Origin: Clostridiales bacterium
GTDB taxonomy: Bacteria; Bacillota; Clostridia; Oscillospirales; Oscillospiraceae
Length of the DNA: 14,927 nt
Assembly (NCBI GenBank): GCA_009774055.1
Contig: VSNB01000057.1
Coordinates: 1-14,927 of the forward strand
Direction: 5' to 3'
The notes below the pieces were generated by a model, which searched no databases, had not been told where the DNA came from, and saw nothing but the letters and a program-made list of their open reading frames with translations. The first letter of the stretch is position 1; each line of letters opens with the position of its first letter. Made by a program: the position numbers and the translations under genes. Positions 1-7,356 of this stretch are shown piece after piece.

Positions 1-58
1 TTTGCGCGCCCCAAAAAACACGCCCCCGCCCGGGCTGGGCCAAAGTAAAAAAACCACC

Positions 59-83
59 GCCCCCCGCCGCCGCGCAGCGGCGG
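59..83. repeat. 25-bp GC-only hairpin repeat, copy 1
   Basis: A 25-base stretch is identical to positions 13799-13823. It is made only of G, C and one A, and its core folds into a 7-bp stem (CCGCCGC / GCGGCGG) around a six-base loop. The left copy lies upstream of the PfkB kinase gene. The right copy lies just after iolE. Both are intergenic, which suits a dispersed terminator-like or REP-like element of this genome. Its low complexity means part of the identity could be chance. Confidence 0.55.
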
Positions 84-122
84 AACGAAACATCCTTCAA
101 CAAAGAAAGAAGAAAAAAGTCG

Positions 123-141
123 TGCGGCCCGCAGGGCCGCA
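123..141 (+). other. Leader hairpin just upstream of the kinase gene RBS
   Basis: TGCGGCCC and GGGCCGCA form a perfect 8-bp stem around GCA. It ends three to four bases before the AAAGAGG ribosome binding site of the gene starting at 157. A hairpin here could influence access to the ribosome binding site. No convincing -35/-10 pair was found in positions 1-122, so the promoter may lie outside the window. Confidence 0.4.
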
Positions 142-156
142 GGGAAAGAGGAATCT

Positions 157-1044
157 ATGAGTAAGATTTATGACCTTATGATAGTAGGTCCCGCTACACG
201 GGACCTGAATATCGATTACACTGGCGCCGAGGACCGCTCCACCGGCGGCGCGGTGACCTTCTGCACCCCCGCCGCCACGGCGGCAGGCGCGAAGGTCTTT
301 GCCGCGGTGAAGATCGCCCCAGAGGATCAGGACATCTTGGAAGACTTCCACATGGAAGCCGCAGATATCGCCCTCCTGCCGTCAAAAAAGACAACCCTTA
401 TGAAAAACGTCTATTTTACCCCAGACCGGGAGCGGCGGGACGCCTCCTGCCCCGCCCAGTCCGATCCCATCCTCCCGGAGGAAATCCCGGATGCAGCATG
501 CAGGCTCTACCACCTGGCGGGACTGCTCTACGGGGACTTCCCCAACGAGCTCATTGAGTCCCTCCATCGAAAGGGCATGGTATCCGCCGACGTGCAGGGC
601 TTCCTCCGCCACAACGAAAACGGAAAGCTCCGCTTCCGCGACTGGGCGGATAAGGAGAAATACCTGCCCTATATGGACTTCCTCAAGACCGACGCCGCCG
701 AGGCGGAGATTCTGACCGGCCTGACCGACCGGGCGGAGGCGGCGAAGCGGCTGTACGGCTGGGGCGCCAAGGAGATCGTGATCTCCCACAACACCGAAAT
801 GCTGGCCTACGATGGAAAGGATTTGTTTACCTGCCCGGTGAAGGCGCGGAACCTCTCCGGCCGGACGGGCCGGGGCGACACCACCTTCGGCGCGTACCTG
901 GCCATGCGGATGACCGGGGCCGGCATGGAGGAGGCCCTGCGGTACGCAACCGCCTGCGTGTCCCTGAAAATGGAGACGCCGGGGGTGTTCAAGGGCGCCC
1001 GGGCGGATGTGGAGGCGTATATGAGGGATTTTTATACCGATTGA
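157..1044 (+). CDS. PfkB/ribokinase-family carbohydrate kinase, substrate unknown
   Basis: This is a probable ATP-dependent sugar or polyol kinase of 295 aa, a usual length for the family. Near the N-terminus, after a GPATRDLNID strand, there is a short GGA motif (residues 30-32) of the type that contacts the substrate. The C-terminal signature reads GRTGRGDTTFGAYL, with Asp241 in the position of the catalytic base; the family norm is GAGD followed by a small residue and F, so GRGD is a variant. The lid region is short and the protein does not resemble Bacillus IolC closely. An AAAGAGG ribosome binding site precedes the ATG by five bases. The gene is followed on the same strand by ridA, which has its own promoter. 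Because the window holds an inositol cluster, a role in inositol or deoxy-ketogluconate phosphorylation is possible, but the kinase lies on the other strand about 8.5 kb from the iol genes, so this is only a guess. Family call is secure, substrate is not. Confidence 0.85.
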   Translation: MSKIYDLMIVGPATRDLNIDYTGAEDRSTGGAVTFCTPAATAAGAKVFAAVKIAPEDQDILEDFHMEAADIALLPSKKTTLMKNVYFTPDRERRDASCPAQSDPILPEEIPDAACRLYHLAGLLYGDFPNELIESLHRKGMVSADVQGFLRHNENGKLRFRDWADKEKYLPYMDFLKTDAAEAEILTGLTDRAEAAKRLYGWGAKEIVISHNTEMLAYDGKDLFTCPVKARNLSGRTGRGDTTFGAYLAMRMTGAGMEEALRYATACVSLKMETPGVFKGARADVEAYMRDFYTD

Positions 1045-1068
1045 CTTTTGGCGAATTGCTGGTAAAAT
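1041..1068 (+). promoter_or_regulatory. Promoter of ridA
   Basis: TTGACT (1041-1046), a 16-base spacer and TAAAAT (1063-1068), with TGG directly before the -10 giving an extended -10 (TGn). The -35 overlaps the stop codon of the kinase gene. Transcription would start near 1075, after an in-frame ATG at 1067, which supports the downstream GTG at 1100 as the true start of ridA. Confidence 0.6.
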
Positions 1069-1099
1069 GGAGGCAGTACATGAAAGGAGAATTTTTCCT

Positions 1100-1477
1100 G
1101 TGAAAAAAATTATTTCCACCACTGCCGCTCCCGCGGCCATCGGTCCCTACTCCCAGGGCGTGGACGGCGGCAGCGTCGTCATCACTTCCGGCCAGCTGCC
1201 CATCGACGTATCCACCGGCGCGTTCGCCGAGGGCGGCGTCGCCGGCCAGACCCGCCAGTCCCTGGAAAACGTCAAGGCCATCCTGGCCCAGGCCGGCCTG
1301 GGGATGGAGAATATCATCAAGACCACCGTATTCCTCAAGGATATGAACGACTTCGCTGCCATGAACGAGGTCTACGCTGCCTTCTTCCCCGGCGAGCCCC
1401 CCGCCCGCAGCGCCGTGGAGGTGGCCCGCCTGCCCAAGGACGCCCTGGTGGAAATCGAAGCTATCGCGGTCCGGTAA
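1100..1477 (+). CDS. ridA: RidA family reactive enamine/imine deaminase
   Basis: The product is a 125-aa RidA (YjgF/YER057c/UK114) protein. The family hydrolyses reactive 2-aminoacrylate and related enamines released by PLP enzymes, acting in the cytoplasm as a homotrimer. The family hallmarks are present: GPYSQ (15-19), SGQLP near 30-34, PARS with Arg103 that binds the substrate carboxylate, and VEIEAIAV at the C-terminus with Glu118 equivalent to Glu120 of E. coli RidA. I chose the GTG at 1100: it gives the canonical MKKIIST N-terminus, has AAAGGAG ten bases upstream, and lies downstream of the predicted transcription start. An ATG at 1067 in the same frame would add 11 residues unlike the family. 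A weak hairpin at 1508-1524 could end the transcript, but that site is better read as a repressor operator. Confidence 0.93.
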   Translation: MKKIISTTAAPAAIGPYSQGVDGGSVVITSGQLPIDVSTGAFAEGGVAGQTRQSLENVKAILAQAGLGMENIIKTTVFLKDMNDFAAMNEVYAAFFPGEPPARSAVEVARLPKDALVEIEAIAVR

Positions 1478-1507
1478 CCGGGAAGGAAGCATCTTTTTTG
1501 GCGGCAA

Positions 1508-1524
1508 AACCCCCGGAGGGGGTT
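1508..1524. promoter_or_regulatory. Candidate CsoR-family operator
   Basis: AACCCCC-GGA-GGGGGTT is a perfect inverted repeat of a C-tract and a G-tract with AT-containing ends. CsoR/RcnR-family repressors bind operators of just this kind, G/C tracts flanked by A/T bases. It overlaps the first bases of the -35 element of the downstream csoR-like gene, so it is well placed for autorepression. It could instead be a weak terminator for ridA, but the following bases (GCGTTTCCC) are a poor T-tract. Confidence 0.5.
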
Positions 1525-1551
1525 GCGTTTCCCCCGCCGGTCTGTTAAAAT
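1523..1551 (+). promoter_or_regulatory. Promoter of the CsoR-family repressor gene
   Basis: TTGCGT (1523-1528), 17-base spacer, TAAAAT (1546-1551). The -10 is close to consensus and the -35 matches the first three bases. The start point would be near 1558, giving a leader of about 27 bases with a GGAGGAGG ribosome binding site. A TTGACA at 1553-1558 lies too close to the ATG at 1585 to be the -35. Confidence 0.45.
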
Positions 1552-1584
1552 GTTGACAAAGACGGCGGGAGGAGGACCCAGACC

Positions 1585-1938
1585 ATGAGCGAGGTACAGG
1601 CGGCCCACGGGGCGGAGGGATTGGACCACGCCTACATGCACGAGCACGGCATCCCCCACGAGCACGGACACACCCACAGCCACACCCAGACCCGGGCGGT
1701 GGTGAACCGCCTGGCCCGGGCCATCGGGCACCTGGAGCGGGTAAAGGCCATGGTGGAGGACGGGCGGGACTGCTCCGAGGTCCTGGTCCAGCTGGCGGCG
1801 GTCCGCAGCGCGCTGAACAACACCGGCAAGGTGATTCTCAGGGACCACCTGGAGCACTGCATCGCGGACGCCCTGGCGACGAAGGACCGCGCCGCCATCG
1901 ACGAGCTGAACCGGGCCATTGAGCAGTTTGTGAAATAA
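1585..1938 (+). CDS. CsoR/RcnR-family metal-sensing transcriptional repressor with His-rich N-terminus
   Basis: The 117-aa protein has the all-helical CsoR (DUF156) fold, a DNA-binding repressor released by its metal or other ligand. From residue 37 it follows the family: RLARAIGHLERVKAMVEDG, then Cys63, and the pair His88 and Cys92 in DHLEHC. The spacings (25 and 4 residues) equal those of the C36-H61-C65 copper site of CsoR. The first 36 residues carry nine histidines (8, 15, 19, 21, 25, 27, 29, 31, 33), a feature closer to RcnR-like nickel/cobalt sensors, which use N-terminal His. The ligand therefore cannot be named: copper fits the core, and nickel, cobalt or zinc fit the tail. No metal pump or chaperone gene adjoins it. 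The gene stands alone between its own promoter and a strong terminator. The start has GGAGGAGG nine bases upstream. Confidence 0.9.
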   Translation: MSEVQAAHGAEGLDHAYMHEHGIPHEHGHTHSHTQTRAVVNRLARAIGHLERVKAMVEDGRDCSEVLVQLAAVRSALNNTGKVILRDHLEHCIADALATKDRAAIDELNRAIEQFVK

Positions 1939-1943
1939 ACGGA

Positions 1944-1995
1944 CATCCCCCTGCCGCGCAGCGTATGCGGCAGGGGGATGTTTCGCATCTTTTTT
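1944..1995. terminator. Intrinsic terminator between convergent genes
   Basis: A perfect 14-bp stem (CATCCCCCTGCCGC at 1944-1957 with its complement at 1967-1980) around a nine-base loop, followed on the plus strand by TTTCGCATCTTTTTT. It ends the csoR-like gene. On the minus strand it is followed by a T-rich stretch and can also end the HAD hydrolase transcript that arrives from 2007. Confidence 0.85.
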
Positions 1996-2006
1996 GGCAG
2001 TCCGGC

Positions 2007-2759
2007 TCACGCCGTCACAAGCTCCCGGAGGATGGGCAGGACGTCATAGATGTCCTCCACCATGTAGTCCGGCTCGAACTCCCGCCGGACGCCGCAGTCC
2101 TTCTCCCGTGTCAGCTGGGAGCAGATCTGGATGGCCTTGGCGAAGCCGGCCCGCTTGGAGCCGATGATGTCCCGGGAGACGGTGTCGCCCACATAGACGC
2201 ACTCCTCCGGCGCGCTCTGCAGCTGGCACAGGGCCACGCGGAAGATGTCCGGCGCGGGCTTGCGCATGCCGGTCACCGAGGAGAGGGTCACGTCCTGGAA
2301 GTAATCCCGGATGCCGTACTCCTTCAAAACGGCGAACACCTGGTACAGCGCGGCGGTGTTGCTGACGATGCCCAGCTTCAGCCCCAGGGCCTTCAGGCCC
2401 TCCAGCATTTCCGCCGCCCGGGGCCGCAGGGCCCGGTGGAAGTGGGTCACCTCCCACATGTGGGCGATCTCCTCGCAGTGGGGCTCCAGCCGCTCCGCCG
2501 GGAAATGAAAATCCTCCAGCACATAGTCCCGCCAGATGGGGATGGGCTTGAGCTCCACGTCGCAGGAGTCCCGGTACCTGCCGTACCGGACCCAGCCGGC
2601 GTCCACCCGGGCCTTCAGCTCCTCCCGGTCCGCCCTGGGGTCCAGACCGAAGGAAGCCAGCATATCCCGCAGCCTGTCAATGGCCGCCCATTCGGACTGC
2701 GCGTCCACATAGATGTCCTCCAGGGTGCCGCCCATATCGAACAAAACAGATGTAATCAT
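2007..2759 (-). CDS. HAD-superfamily hydrolase with variant motif I
   Basis: This is a 250-aa cytoplasmic haloacid dehalogenase-like hydrolase, probably acting on a small phosphorylated substrate. Motif I is FDMGGTL with the nucleophile Asp8, but the second Asp of DxDxT, the usual general acid, is Gly10. Motif II is Ser133 in IVSNT, motif III Lys167 in GMRKPAPD, and motif IV GDTVSRD with Asp192 and Asp197. A helical cap of about 100 residues lies between motifs I and II (C1 type). The lost acid-base Asp resembles phosphonatase-like members, where that position is also not Asp, so plain phosphatase activity is not certain. The ATG has GGGAGG five bases upstream. It is the last gene of a minus-strand set behind the metallo-beta-lactamase gene, separated by 126 bases with no hairpin, so cotranscription is possible. 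Substrate unknown. Confidence 0.88.
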   Translation of the reverse strand: MITSVLFDMGGTLEDIYVDAQSEWAAIDRLRDMLASFGLDPRADREELKARVDAGWVRYGRYRDSCDVELKPIPIWRDYVLEDFHFPAERLEPHCEEIAHMWEVTHFHRALRPRAAEMLEGLKALGLKLGIVSNTAALYQVFAVLKEYGIRDYFQDVTLSSVTGMRKPAPDIFRVALCQLQSAPEECVYVGDTVSRDIIGSKRAGFAKAIQICSQLTREKDCGVRREFEPDYMVEDIYDVLPILRELVTA

Positions 2760-2885
2760 ATTGACCTCCCGGCGCTTTCGCGCGCTGATGGGGATGATGG
2801 TGGTAATCCTGTTTCCTGATAAAAGTTTTTCAAAGAACTGTATTCTTCTATCGAGAATTTCTATAAAGATATGCGAAATAAGTCT

Positions 2886-3836
2886 TCAGCCGCGGTCCGG
2901 AGGCAGGATGGCCCCATCCTCCCGGATGGTGAAGTCCGCCGAGGACCAGCAGGACGGCTCCCGGCCCGGCTGGGGAAAGCTGTCGGTAAACCACACCCGG
3001 GCGCCCTGCTCCTCCAGCAGGCGGATGGCCGCCAGGGAGGGCCGGTCCTTTCTGGCCACATACTCCGCCGAGCAGGAGATAACGGCGTGCTCCGGACGAA
3101 GCCGCCGGACCAGCAGGGGCGTCAGGGACTTGGCGTCCCCGTGGTGGGGGACCTTCAGGATGGCGCAGGGCTCCGCCTGGTCCTCCCAGGCCGCGCCGTA
3201 GCAGTCCCCGGCCAGCTCGATCCGCCGCCCGCCATAGGCCAGGCGCAGGCGCAGGGAGCCGGGGTTGCGGAACTTGGAGGACCACCAGACCATGTCCGGG
3301 TCCGCCGCCTCCCCCGACAGAAGGGCCGTCCAGACCCGCCTCTGCCGGGCGGCGGCGCCGGGGTCGCCGCAGATGATCTGTATGGAGAGCCGGGGCGTCG
3401 GGGACAGGGAGGCTGTCTCCTCCACGGAAAGGAGGGGGACCGCCCTTGCCCGGAGCGCCGCCGTAACCGCCGTCCACCGCTCCAGGCAGTCCTTGAGGCC
3501 CCGCACGGTTTTTTCCTCCGCGCCCGTCCGGGGCATCCCGCCGGCGCAGGGAGGGGGGAAGAAGCCGGCATAGACCGCCCCGACCTCCGCCGTCTCCAGA
3601 ACCGCCGCCAGGCCCTCGAAGTGGTCGCTGTGGAGGTGGGTCACCACGACGGCGTCCAGCCGCCGGATGTTCCGCCGGGCCAGGTAGGCGGCGGCGGTCA
3701 GCCGGCGGGAGCCGGGATGGGACCCTGCGTCCGCCCGTCCGGCATCCGCCAGCAGGCGGAAGGTATCGCCGCCATGCTCTTCCTCCGCCAGGATGGCGTC
3801 GCCGTCCCCTACGTTGATAAAGTGCAGGCGCAGCAT
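2886..3836 (-). CDS. ComEC/Rec2-like metallo-beta-lactamase-fold hydrolase
   Basis: This is a 316-aa soluble MBL-fold protein resembling the C-terminal hydrolase domain of the competence protein ComEC, but free-standing. The N-terminus reads MLRLHFINVGDGDAIL, the typical opening strand of this group. The metal motif HLHSDH spans residues 67-72, the second-metal Asp is in LAGD (Asp211), and VPHHGDAKS with His231-His232 is the ComEC-type third motif. No signal peptide or membrane span is visible, so it is likely cytoplasmic. Natural substrates could be nucleic acid or a phosphodiester; none is shown by the sequence. It follows the membrane-protein gene with only three bases between stop and ATG, and its AGGTGA ribosome binding site overlaps that stop, so the two are translationally coupled. 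The nearby membrane protein may be its partner, by inference. Confidence 0.85.
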   Translation of the reverse strand: MLRLHFINVGDGDAILAEEEHGGDTFRLLADAGRADAGSHPGSRRLTAAAYLARRNIRRLDAVVVTHLHSDHFEGLAAVLETAEVGAVYAGFFPPPCAGGMPRTGAEEKTVRGLKDCLERWTAVTAALRARAVPLLSVEETASLSPTPRLSIQIICGDPGAAARQRRVWTALLSGEAADPDMVWWSSKFRNPGSLRLRLAYGGRRIELAGDCYGAAWEDQAEPCAILKVPHHGDAKSLTPLLVRRLRPEHAVISCSAEYVARKDRPSLAAIRLLEEQGARVWFTDSFPQPGREPSCWSSADFTIREDGAILPPDRG

Positions 3837-3839
3837 GGG

Positions 3840-4421
3840 TCACCTGCGCTGGGTGTACTTCTTCCAGGGGGCGTCCTCGTCCTTTTTCGGCGGCACGTAG
3901 TCCCGGCGGTACAGGGGATAGGTCACCGCCAGCCCCATTGACACCGGGATCAGCATGAACCAGACGAAGAAGTGGAGAAAGGCCCCGAAAGCTTCCCGAT
4001 CCCCCAGCAGGAACACCATGGATACGCACACCAGCGCGGCGTACAGCGCCAGCCAGAGGTGACAGCCCAGCATCAGCCGTTTGTCGGAAAGCAGGCGGTG
4101 CAGGATGAAGGAAATCAGCGCCAGCGCTGCGGCTGCCGCCAGGGACTGAAGCAGATTGCCGGCAAAGGCCGGCCAGGAGGCCGTCAGGGGCGAGAACCAC
4201 TCGATGGAGAAATTGAACGCCGCCACGTACAGCAGCACGTACACCAGGCTCAGGCAGAAGGTATAGACCATGAGGCCGCTCTTGGGCTTGCCGTCCTCGG
4301 TGAAGAGGAACGCCTTCCAGAAGCTCTTCTCCCGCCTGGCCCACTTCTCCTTCCGCTCCTTCGCGCGCCGCTCCCGCTCCGCTTGATCGATCTGGCGGTA
4401 AAACTCGTTGTCGTGATCCAT
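3840..4421 (-). CDS. Hypothetical four-TM membrane protein
   Basis: I do not recognise this 193-aa protein. The first 48 residues are soluble and very charged, with an RERRAKERKEKWARREK stretch (about 16-32) probably forming a basic helix. Four hydrophobic segments follow at about 50-70, 90-109, 118-139 and 147-170. The C-terminal tail (KKDEDAPWKKYTQRR) is again charged. Positive residues suggest both ends are in the cytoplasm. The ribosome binding site AAAGGAGG lies six bases before the ATG. It is the first gene of a unit with the downstream MBL-fold hydrolase (three-base gap). A strong promoter-like sequence at 4528-4556 lies upstream on the same strand, but a hairpin terminator sits between them. 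The protein has no visible catalytic motif. Confidence 0.8.
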   Translation of the reverse strand: MDHDNEFYRQIDQAERERRAKERKEKWARREKSFWKAFLFTEDGKPKSGLMVYTFCLSLVYVLLYVAAFNFSIEWFSPLTASWPAFAGNLLQSLAAAAALALISFILHRLLSDKRLMLGCHLWLALYAALVCVSMVFLLGDREAFGAFLHFFVWFMLIPVSMGLAVTYPLYRRDYVPPKKDEDAPWKKYTQRR

Positions 4422-4462
4422 GATAAGCCTCCTTTTGGGTCCCGCCTGTGAATACAGGTTCT

Positions 4463-4505
4463 AAAAACTGCCCTGCGCGGCAGGCGCGTGCCTGCCGCGC
4501 AGGGC
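4463..4505 (-). terminator. Intrinsic terminator after the solute-binding protein gene
   Basis: A perfect 16-bp GC-rich stem (GCCCTGCGCGGCAGGC at 4470-4485 with its complement at 4490-4505) around GCGT, followed on the minus strand by AGTTTTTAG. It ends the ABC importer operon, whose last stop is at 4572. On the plus strand it is followed by TTTTGTTT, so it would also block readthrough in the other direction. It lies inside the leader of any transcript made from the promoter at 4528-4556. Confidence 0.85.
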
Positions 4506-4527
4506 TTTTGTTTGGCGTGTATCACAC

Positions 4528-4556
4528 AGTATACGCCAGGCCAGGACAAAGGTCAA
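4528..4556 (-). promoter_or_regulatory. Near-consensus promoter upstream of an attenuator-like hairpin
   Basis: Reading the minus strand: TTGACC (complement of 4551-4556), a 17-base spacer, TATACT (complement of 4528-4533). The start would be near 4521. The inverted repeat GTGTATCACAC (4517-4527) sits at the start point and could bind a repressor. The 16-bp hairpin at 4470-4505 begins about 16 bases into the transcript. The promoter either drives the membrane-protein/MBL/HAD unit through an attenuator, or makes a short RNA of about 60 bases. Confidence 0.6.
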
Positions 4557-4571
4557 GGCCGCAGGGGGAAA

Positions 4572-5912
4572 TTACTTGGTGTAGGGGCTGACGCTCAGCC
4601 AGTAGTTCCACAGGTCCTGGGTGGAGCCGAAGGTAGCGTTGATCGCCGCCAGATCCGGCTCGATGGCGCCGCACTCCTGGAGGCTCACAGGGTTCCAGTC
4701 GCCCGCCACGTCGTCGCGGACGGGCCAGTTGCCCTCCTTGGAGAAGGGCTTCAGGCCGCCGCTCTGGCCGTCCACGCCGCCGGTGATCCAGCGGATGAAC
4801 AGACGGGCCGCCGCCGGGTGCCGGCAGCCGTTGACCACATACATGTACTCGCAGTTCTCCAGTCCGGTGTAGGGCGCCAGGTTGGTCAGCCACGCGATGT
4901 TGTAGCCGGACTCGTCCCGGTTGCCGATCTTGCCGCCGGAGGCCAGGCACAGGGCGGGATCGTCCTTGGTGGAGTTGTCCACGGCCTTGACCAGCTCGTC
5001 GCCGTCGCCGATGAAGGTCATCTGCATCTGGGAGAAACGCCACATATACTCCAGGCCGGCATTGTTCTCGGGCACCTCGAACTCGAAGCCGCTGCCGTCG
5101 TAGGTGTACTCCAGGGGCTCGCCGTACAGATCCTCATAGGCCTGCTCCATCTGATCGGCGTTGACCACGAAGCTGGCGAACAGGGACAGGTAGGAGGTTT
5201 CGGTGCCGATCTCCTTGGTGAACAGGCGGTACTTCTGGGAGCCGTCCTCGTTCTTCTCGATGATCTGCCACCAGTTGGTTACGGGCTGCTCGTCGGGGAA
5301 GGCTTCGGTGTTGTAGTACCAGAAGCTCTGGGAGGCGTACAGGGGATAGCCGTAGCGCAGCAGGTCCTCGTCCACCTTGGCGGAGAGGTCGCGGGGATAG
5401 AAGGCGGACATGTAGCCCTCCTCATAGTAGTCGAAGAACACGTTGCCGTTGACGTCCTTGGCCTGGAGCACGTCGCCGAAGATGTTGCCGGAGTCGGCCT
5501 CCAGCACGCACTTATCCAGCACCTCGTCCTGGTCCATGTCCATGATGACCACGTCCAGGCCGGGGTAGGCGGCCTCAAAGTCCTCTTCCGCCTTCATCAT
5601 CTTGGAGGAGGTGGCGTAGATATTGATCTCAGGGTACTCCTTGACCTCCTCCAGAGCCTTCTGATACAGCTCCTCGTCGGTCATGTCGCTCCACTCGTCG
5701 TAGATGGGGCCGAAGAACTCGGAGTCCTCCACATTTTCGGGCGCATCGCCGGGCTCGCCGGCGGGCTCCTGGGCGTCGCCGTCCTTGTCCCCGCTCTGGC
5801 TGGGCTGGCCGCCGGCGGGTTCCTTCTCCTCGTCGCCGGTTCCGCCGCAGGCGGCCAGGCTCAGAAGCATAACCAGGGCCAGCAGAAGGGCTAAGAGCTT
5901 GCTCTTTTTCAT
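4572..5912 (-). CDS. ABC importer solute-binding lipoprotein (iron/sugar-phosphate type)
   Basis: The 446-aa protein captures the substrate outside the membrane for the permease and ATPase encoded just upstream. It has a lipoprotein signal: MKKSK, a hydrophobic stretch, and the lipobox LAAC with Cys22 as the lipidated residue. A low-complexity acidic and Gly/Pro-rich linker of about 45 residues follows. The mature fold starts near EYPEINIYATSSKMM, the lvvYs-type first strand seen in binding proteins for iron(III), phosphonates and sugar phosphates, and FWYYNTEAF is another typical motif. The whole protein is markedly acidic. The gene is third in the importer operon, 98 bases after the ATPase stop with no hairpin between. 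Its ribosome binding site AAAGGAG is about 12 bases from the ATG, longer than usual. The neighbouring iol genes suggest an inositol-derived ligand; the sequence itself does not prove the ligand. Confidence 0.88.
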   Translation of the reverse strand: MKKSKLLALLLALVMLLSLAACGGTGDEEKEPAGGQPSQSGDKDGDAQEPAGEPGDAPENVEDSEFFGPIYDEWSDMTDEELYQKALEEVKEYPEINIYATSSKMMKAEEDFEAAYPGLDVVIMDMDQDEVLDKCVLEADSGNIFGDVLQAKDVNGNVFFDYYEEGYMSAFYPRDLSAKVDEDLLRYGYPLYASQSFWYYNTEAFPDEQPVTNWWQIIEKNEDGSQKYRLFTKEIGTETSYLSLFASFVVNADQMEQAYEDLYGEPLEYTYDGSGFEFEVPENNAGLEYMWRFSQMQMTFIGDGDELVKAVDNSTKDDPALCLASGGKIGNRDESGYNIAWLTNLAPYTGLENCEYMYVVNGCRHPAAARLFIRWITGGVDGQSGGLKPFSKEGNWPVRDDVAGDWNPVSLQECGAIEPDLAAINATFGSTQDLWNYWLSVSPYTK

Positions 5913-6010
5913 AGTGATCCAATTCTCCTTTCAAATTACAAGCGAACAGGTTGGGGATTCGTATTTCCTCGCCGTCTCTTTTCCCTGCGGGGCGGCGTCA
6001 GAAACCGCGC

Positions 6011-7129
<1,119 letters not shown>

Positions 7130-7156
7130 TGTGTCAACCTTTCCTTTCTCTGCGTG

Positions 7157-7185
7157 TCAAAAAAGATGCTTTACATCTTTTTTGA
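7157..7185 (-). terminator. Terminator-like hairpin between permease and ATPase genes
   Basis: TCAAAAAAGATG (7157-7168) and its complement (7174-7185) form a 12-bp stem around a five-base loop. The stem itself carries the T6 run (A6 on the other arm). On the minus strand it lies 28 bases before the ATPase start. It could act as a weak internal terminator or as a stabilising 3' end for the permease mRNA. Confidence 0.5.
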
Positions 7186-7240
7186 GAGGGGTTTCGCTTC
7201 GCTCTGCGCCTCCTTCGTCGACGCTCGCAACGCGAGAGGT

Positions 7241-7305
7241 GTTTTTCCCACGTACACGCCGCGGGAAAAACGATTGGAATTTCTTTCGCGCCTGCGGGCG
7301 CGAAA
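7241..7305. repeat. Two further intergenic hairpins in the importer operon
   Basis: GTTTTTCCC (7241-7249) pairs with GGGAAAAAC (7263-7271). TTTCGCGCC (7284-7292) pairs with GGCGCGAAA (7297-7305) around TGCG. With the hairpin at 7157-7185 they fill most of the 227-base gap between permease and ATPase. No coding potential was seen here. Confidence 0.5.
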
Positions 7306-7356
7306 CTCCTGCGGAGGGCTTTTGACAGCCAGTCTTCTGATTTTCTTGGCCTTGGG

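Noticed and set aside
157..1044. Naming the kinase iolC
   Set aside because: Length, active-site motif and N-terminal half differ from Bacillus IolC and the gene is outside the iol unit.
1067..1099. ATG start for ridA eleven codons upstream
   Set aside because: It lies within the -10 of the predicted promoter and would add residues unlike the family; GTG at 1100 has a good ribosome binding site.
2822..2890. Promoter between the MBL gene and the HAD gene
   Set aside because: Candidate pairs (around TATAGA and TTGAAA) match their partner boxes poorly; cotranscription remains as likely.
7201..7325. Small plus-strand peptide in the permease/ATPase gap
   Set aside because: No ribosome binding site, arginine-rich random composition and made mostly of hairpin arms.
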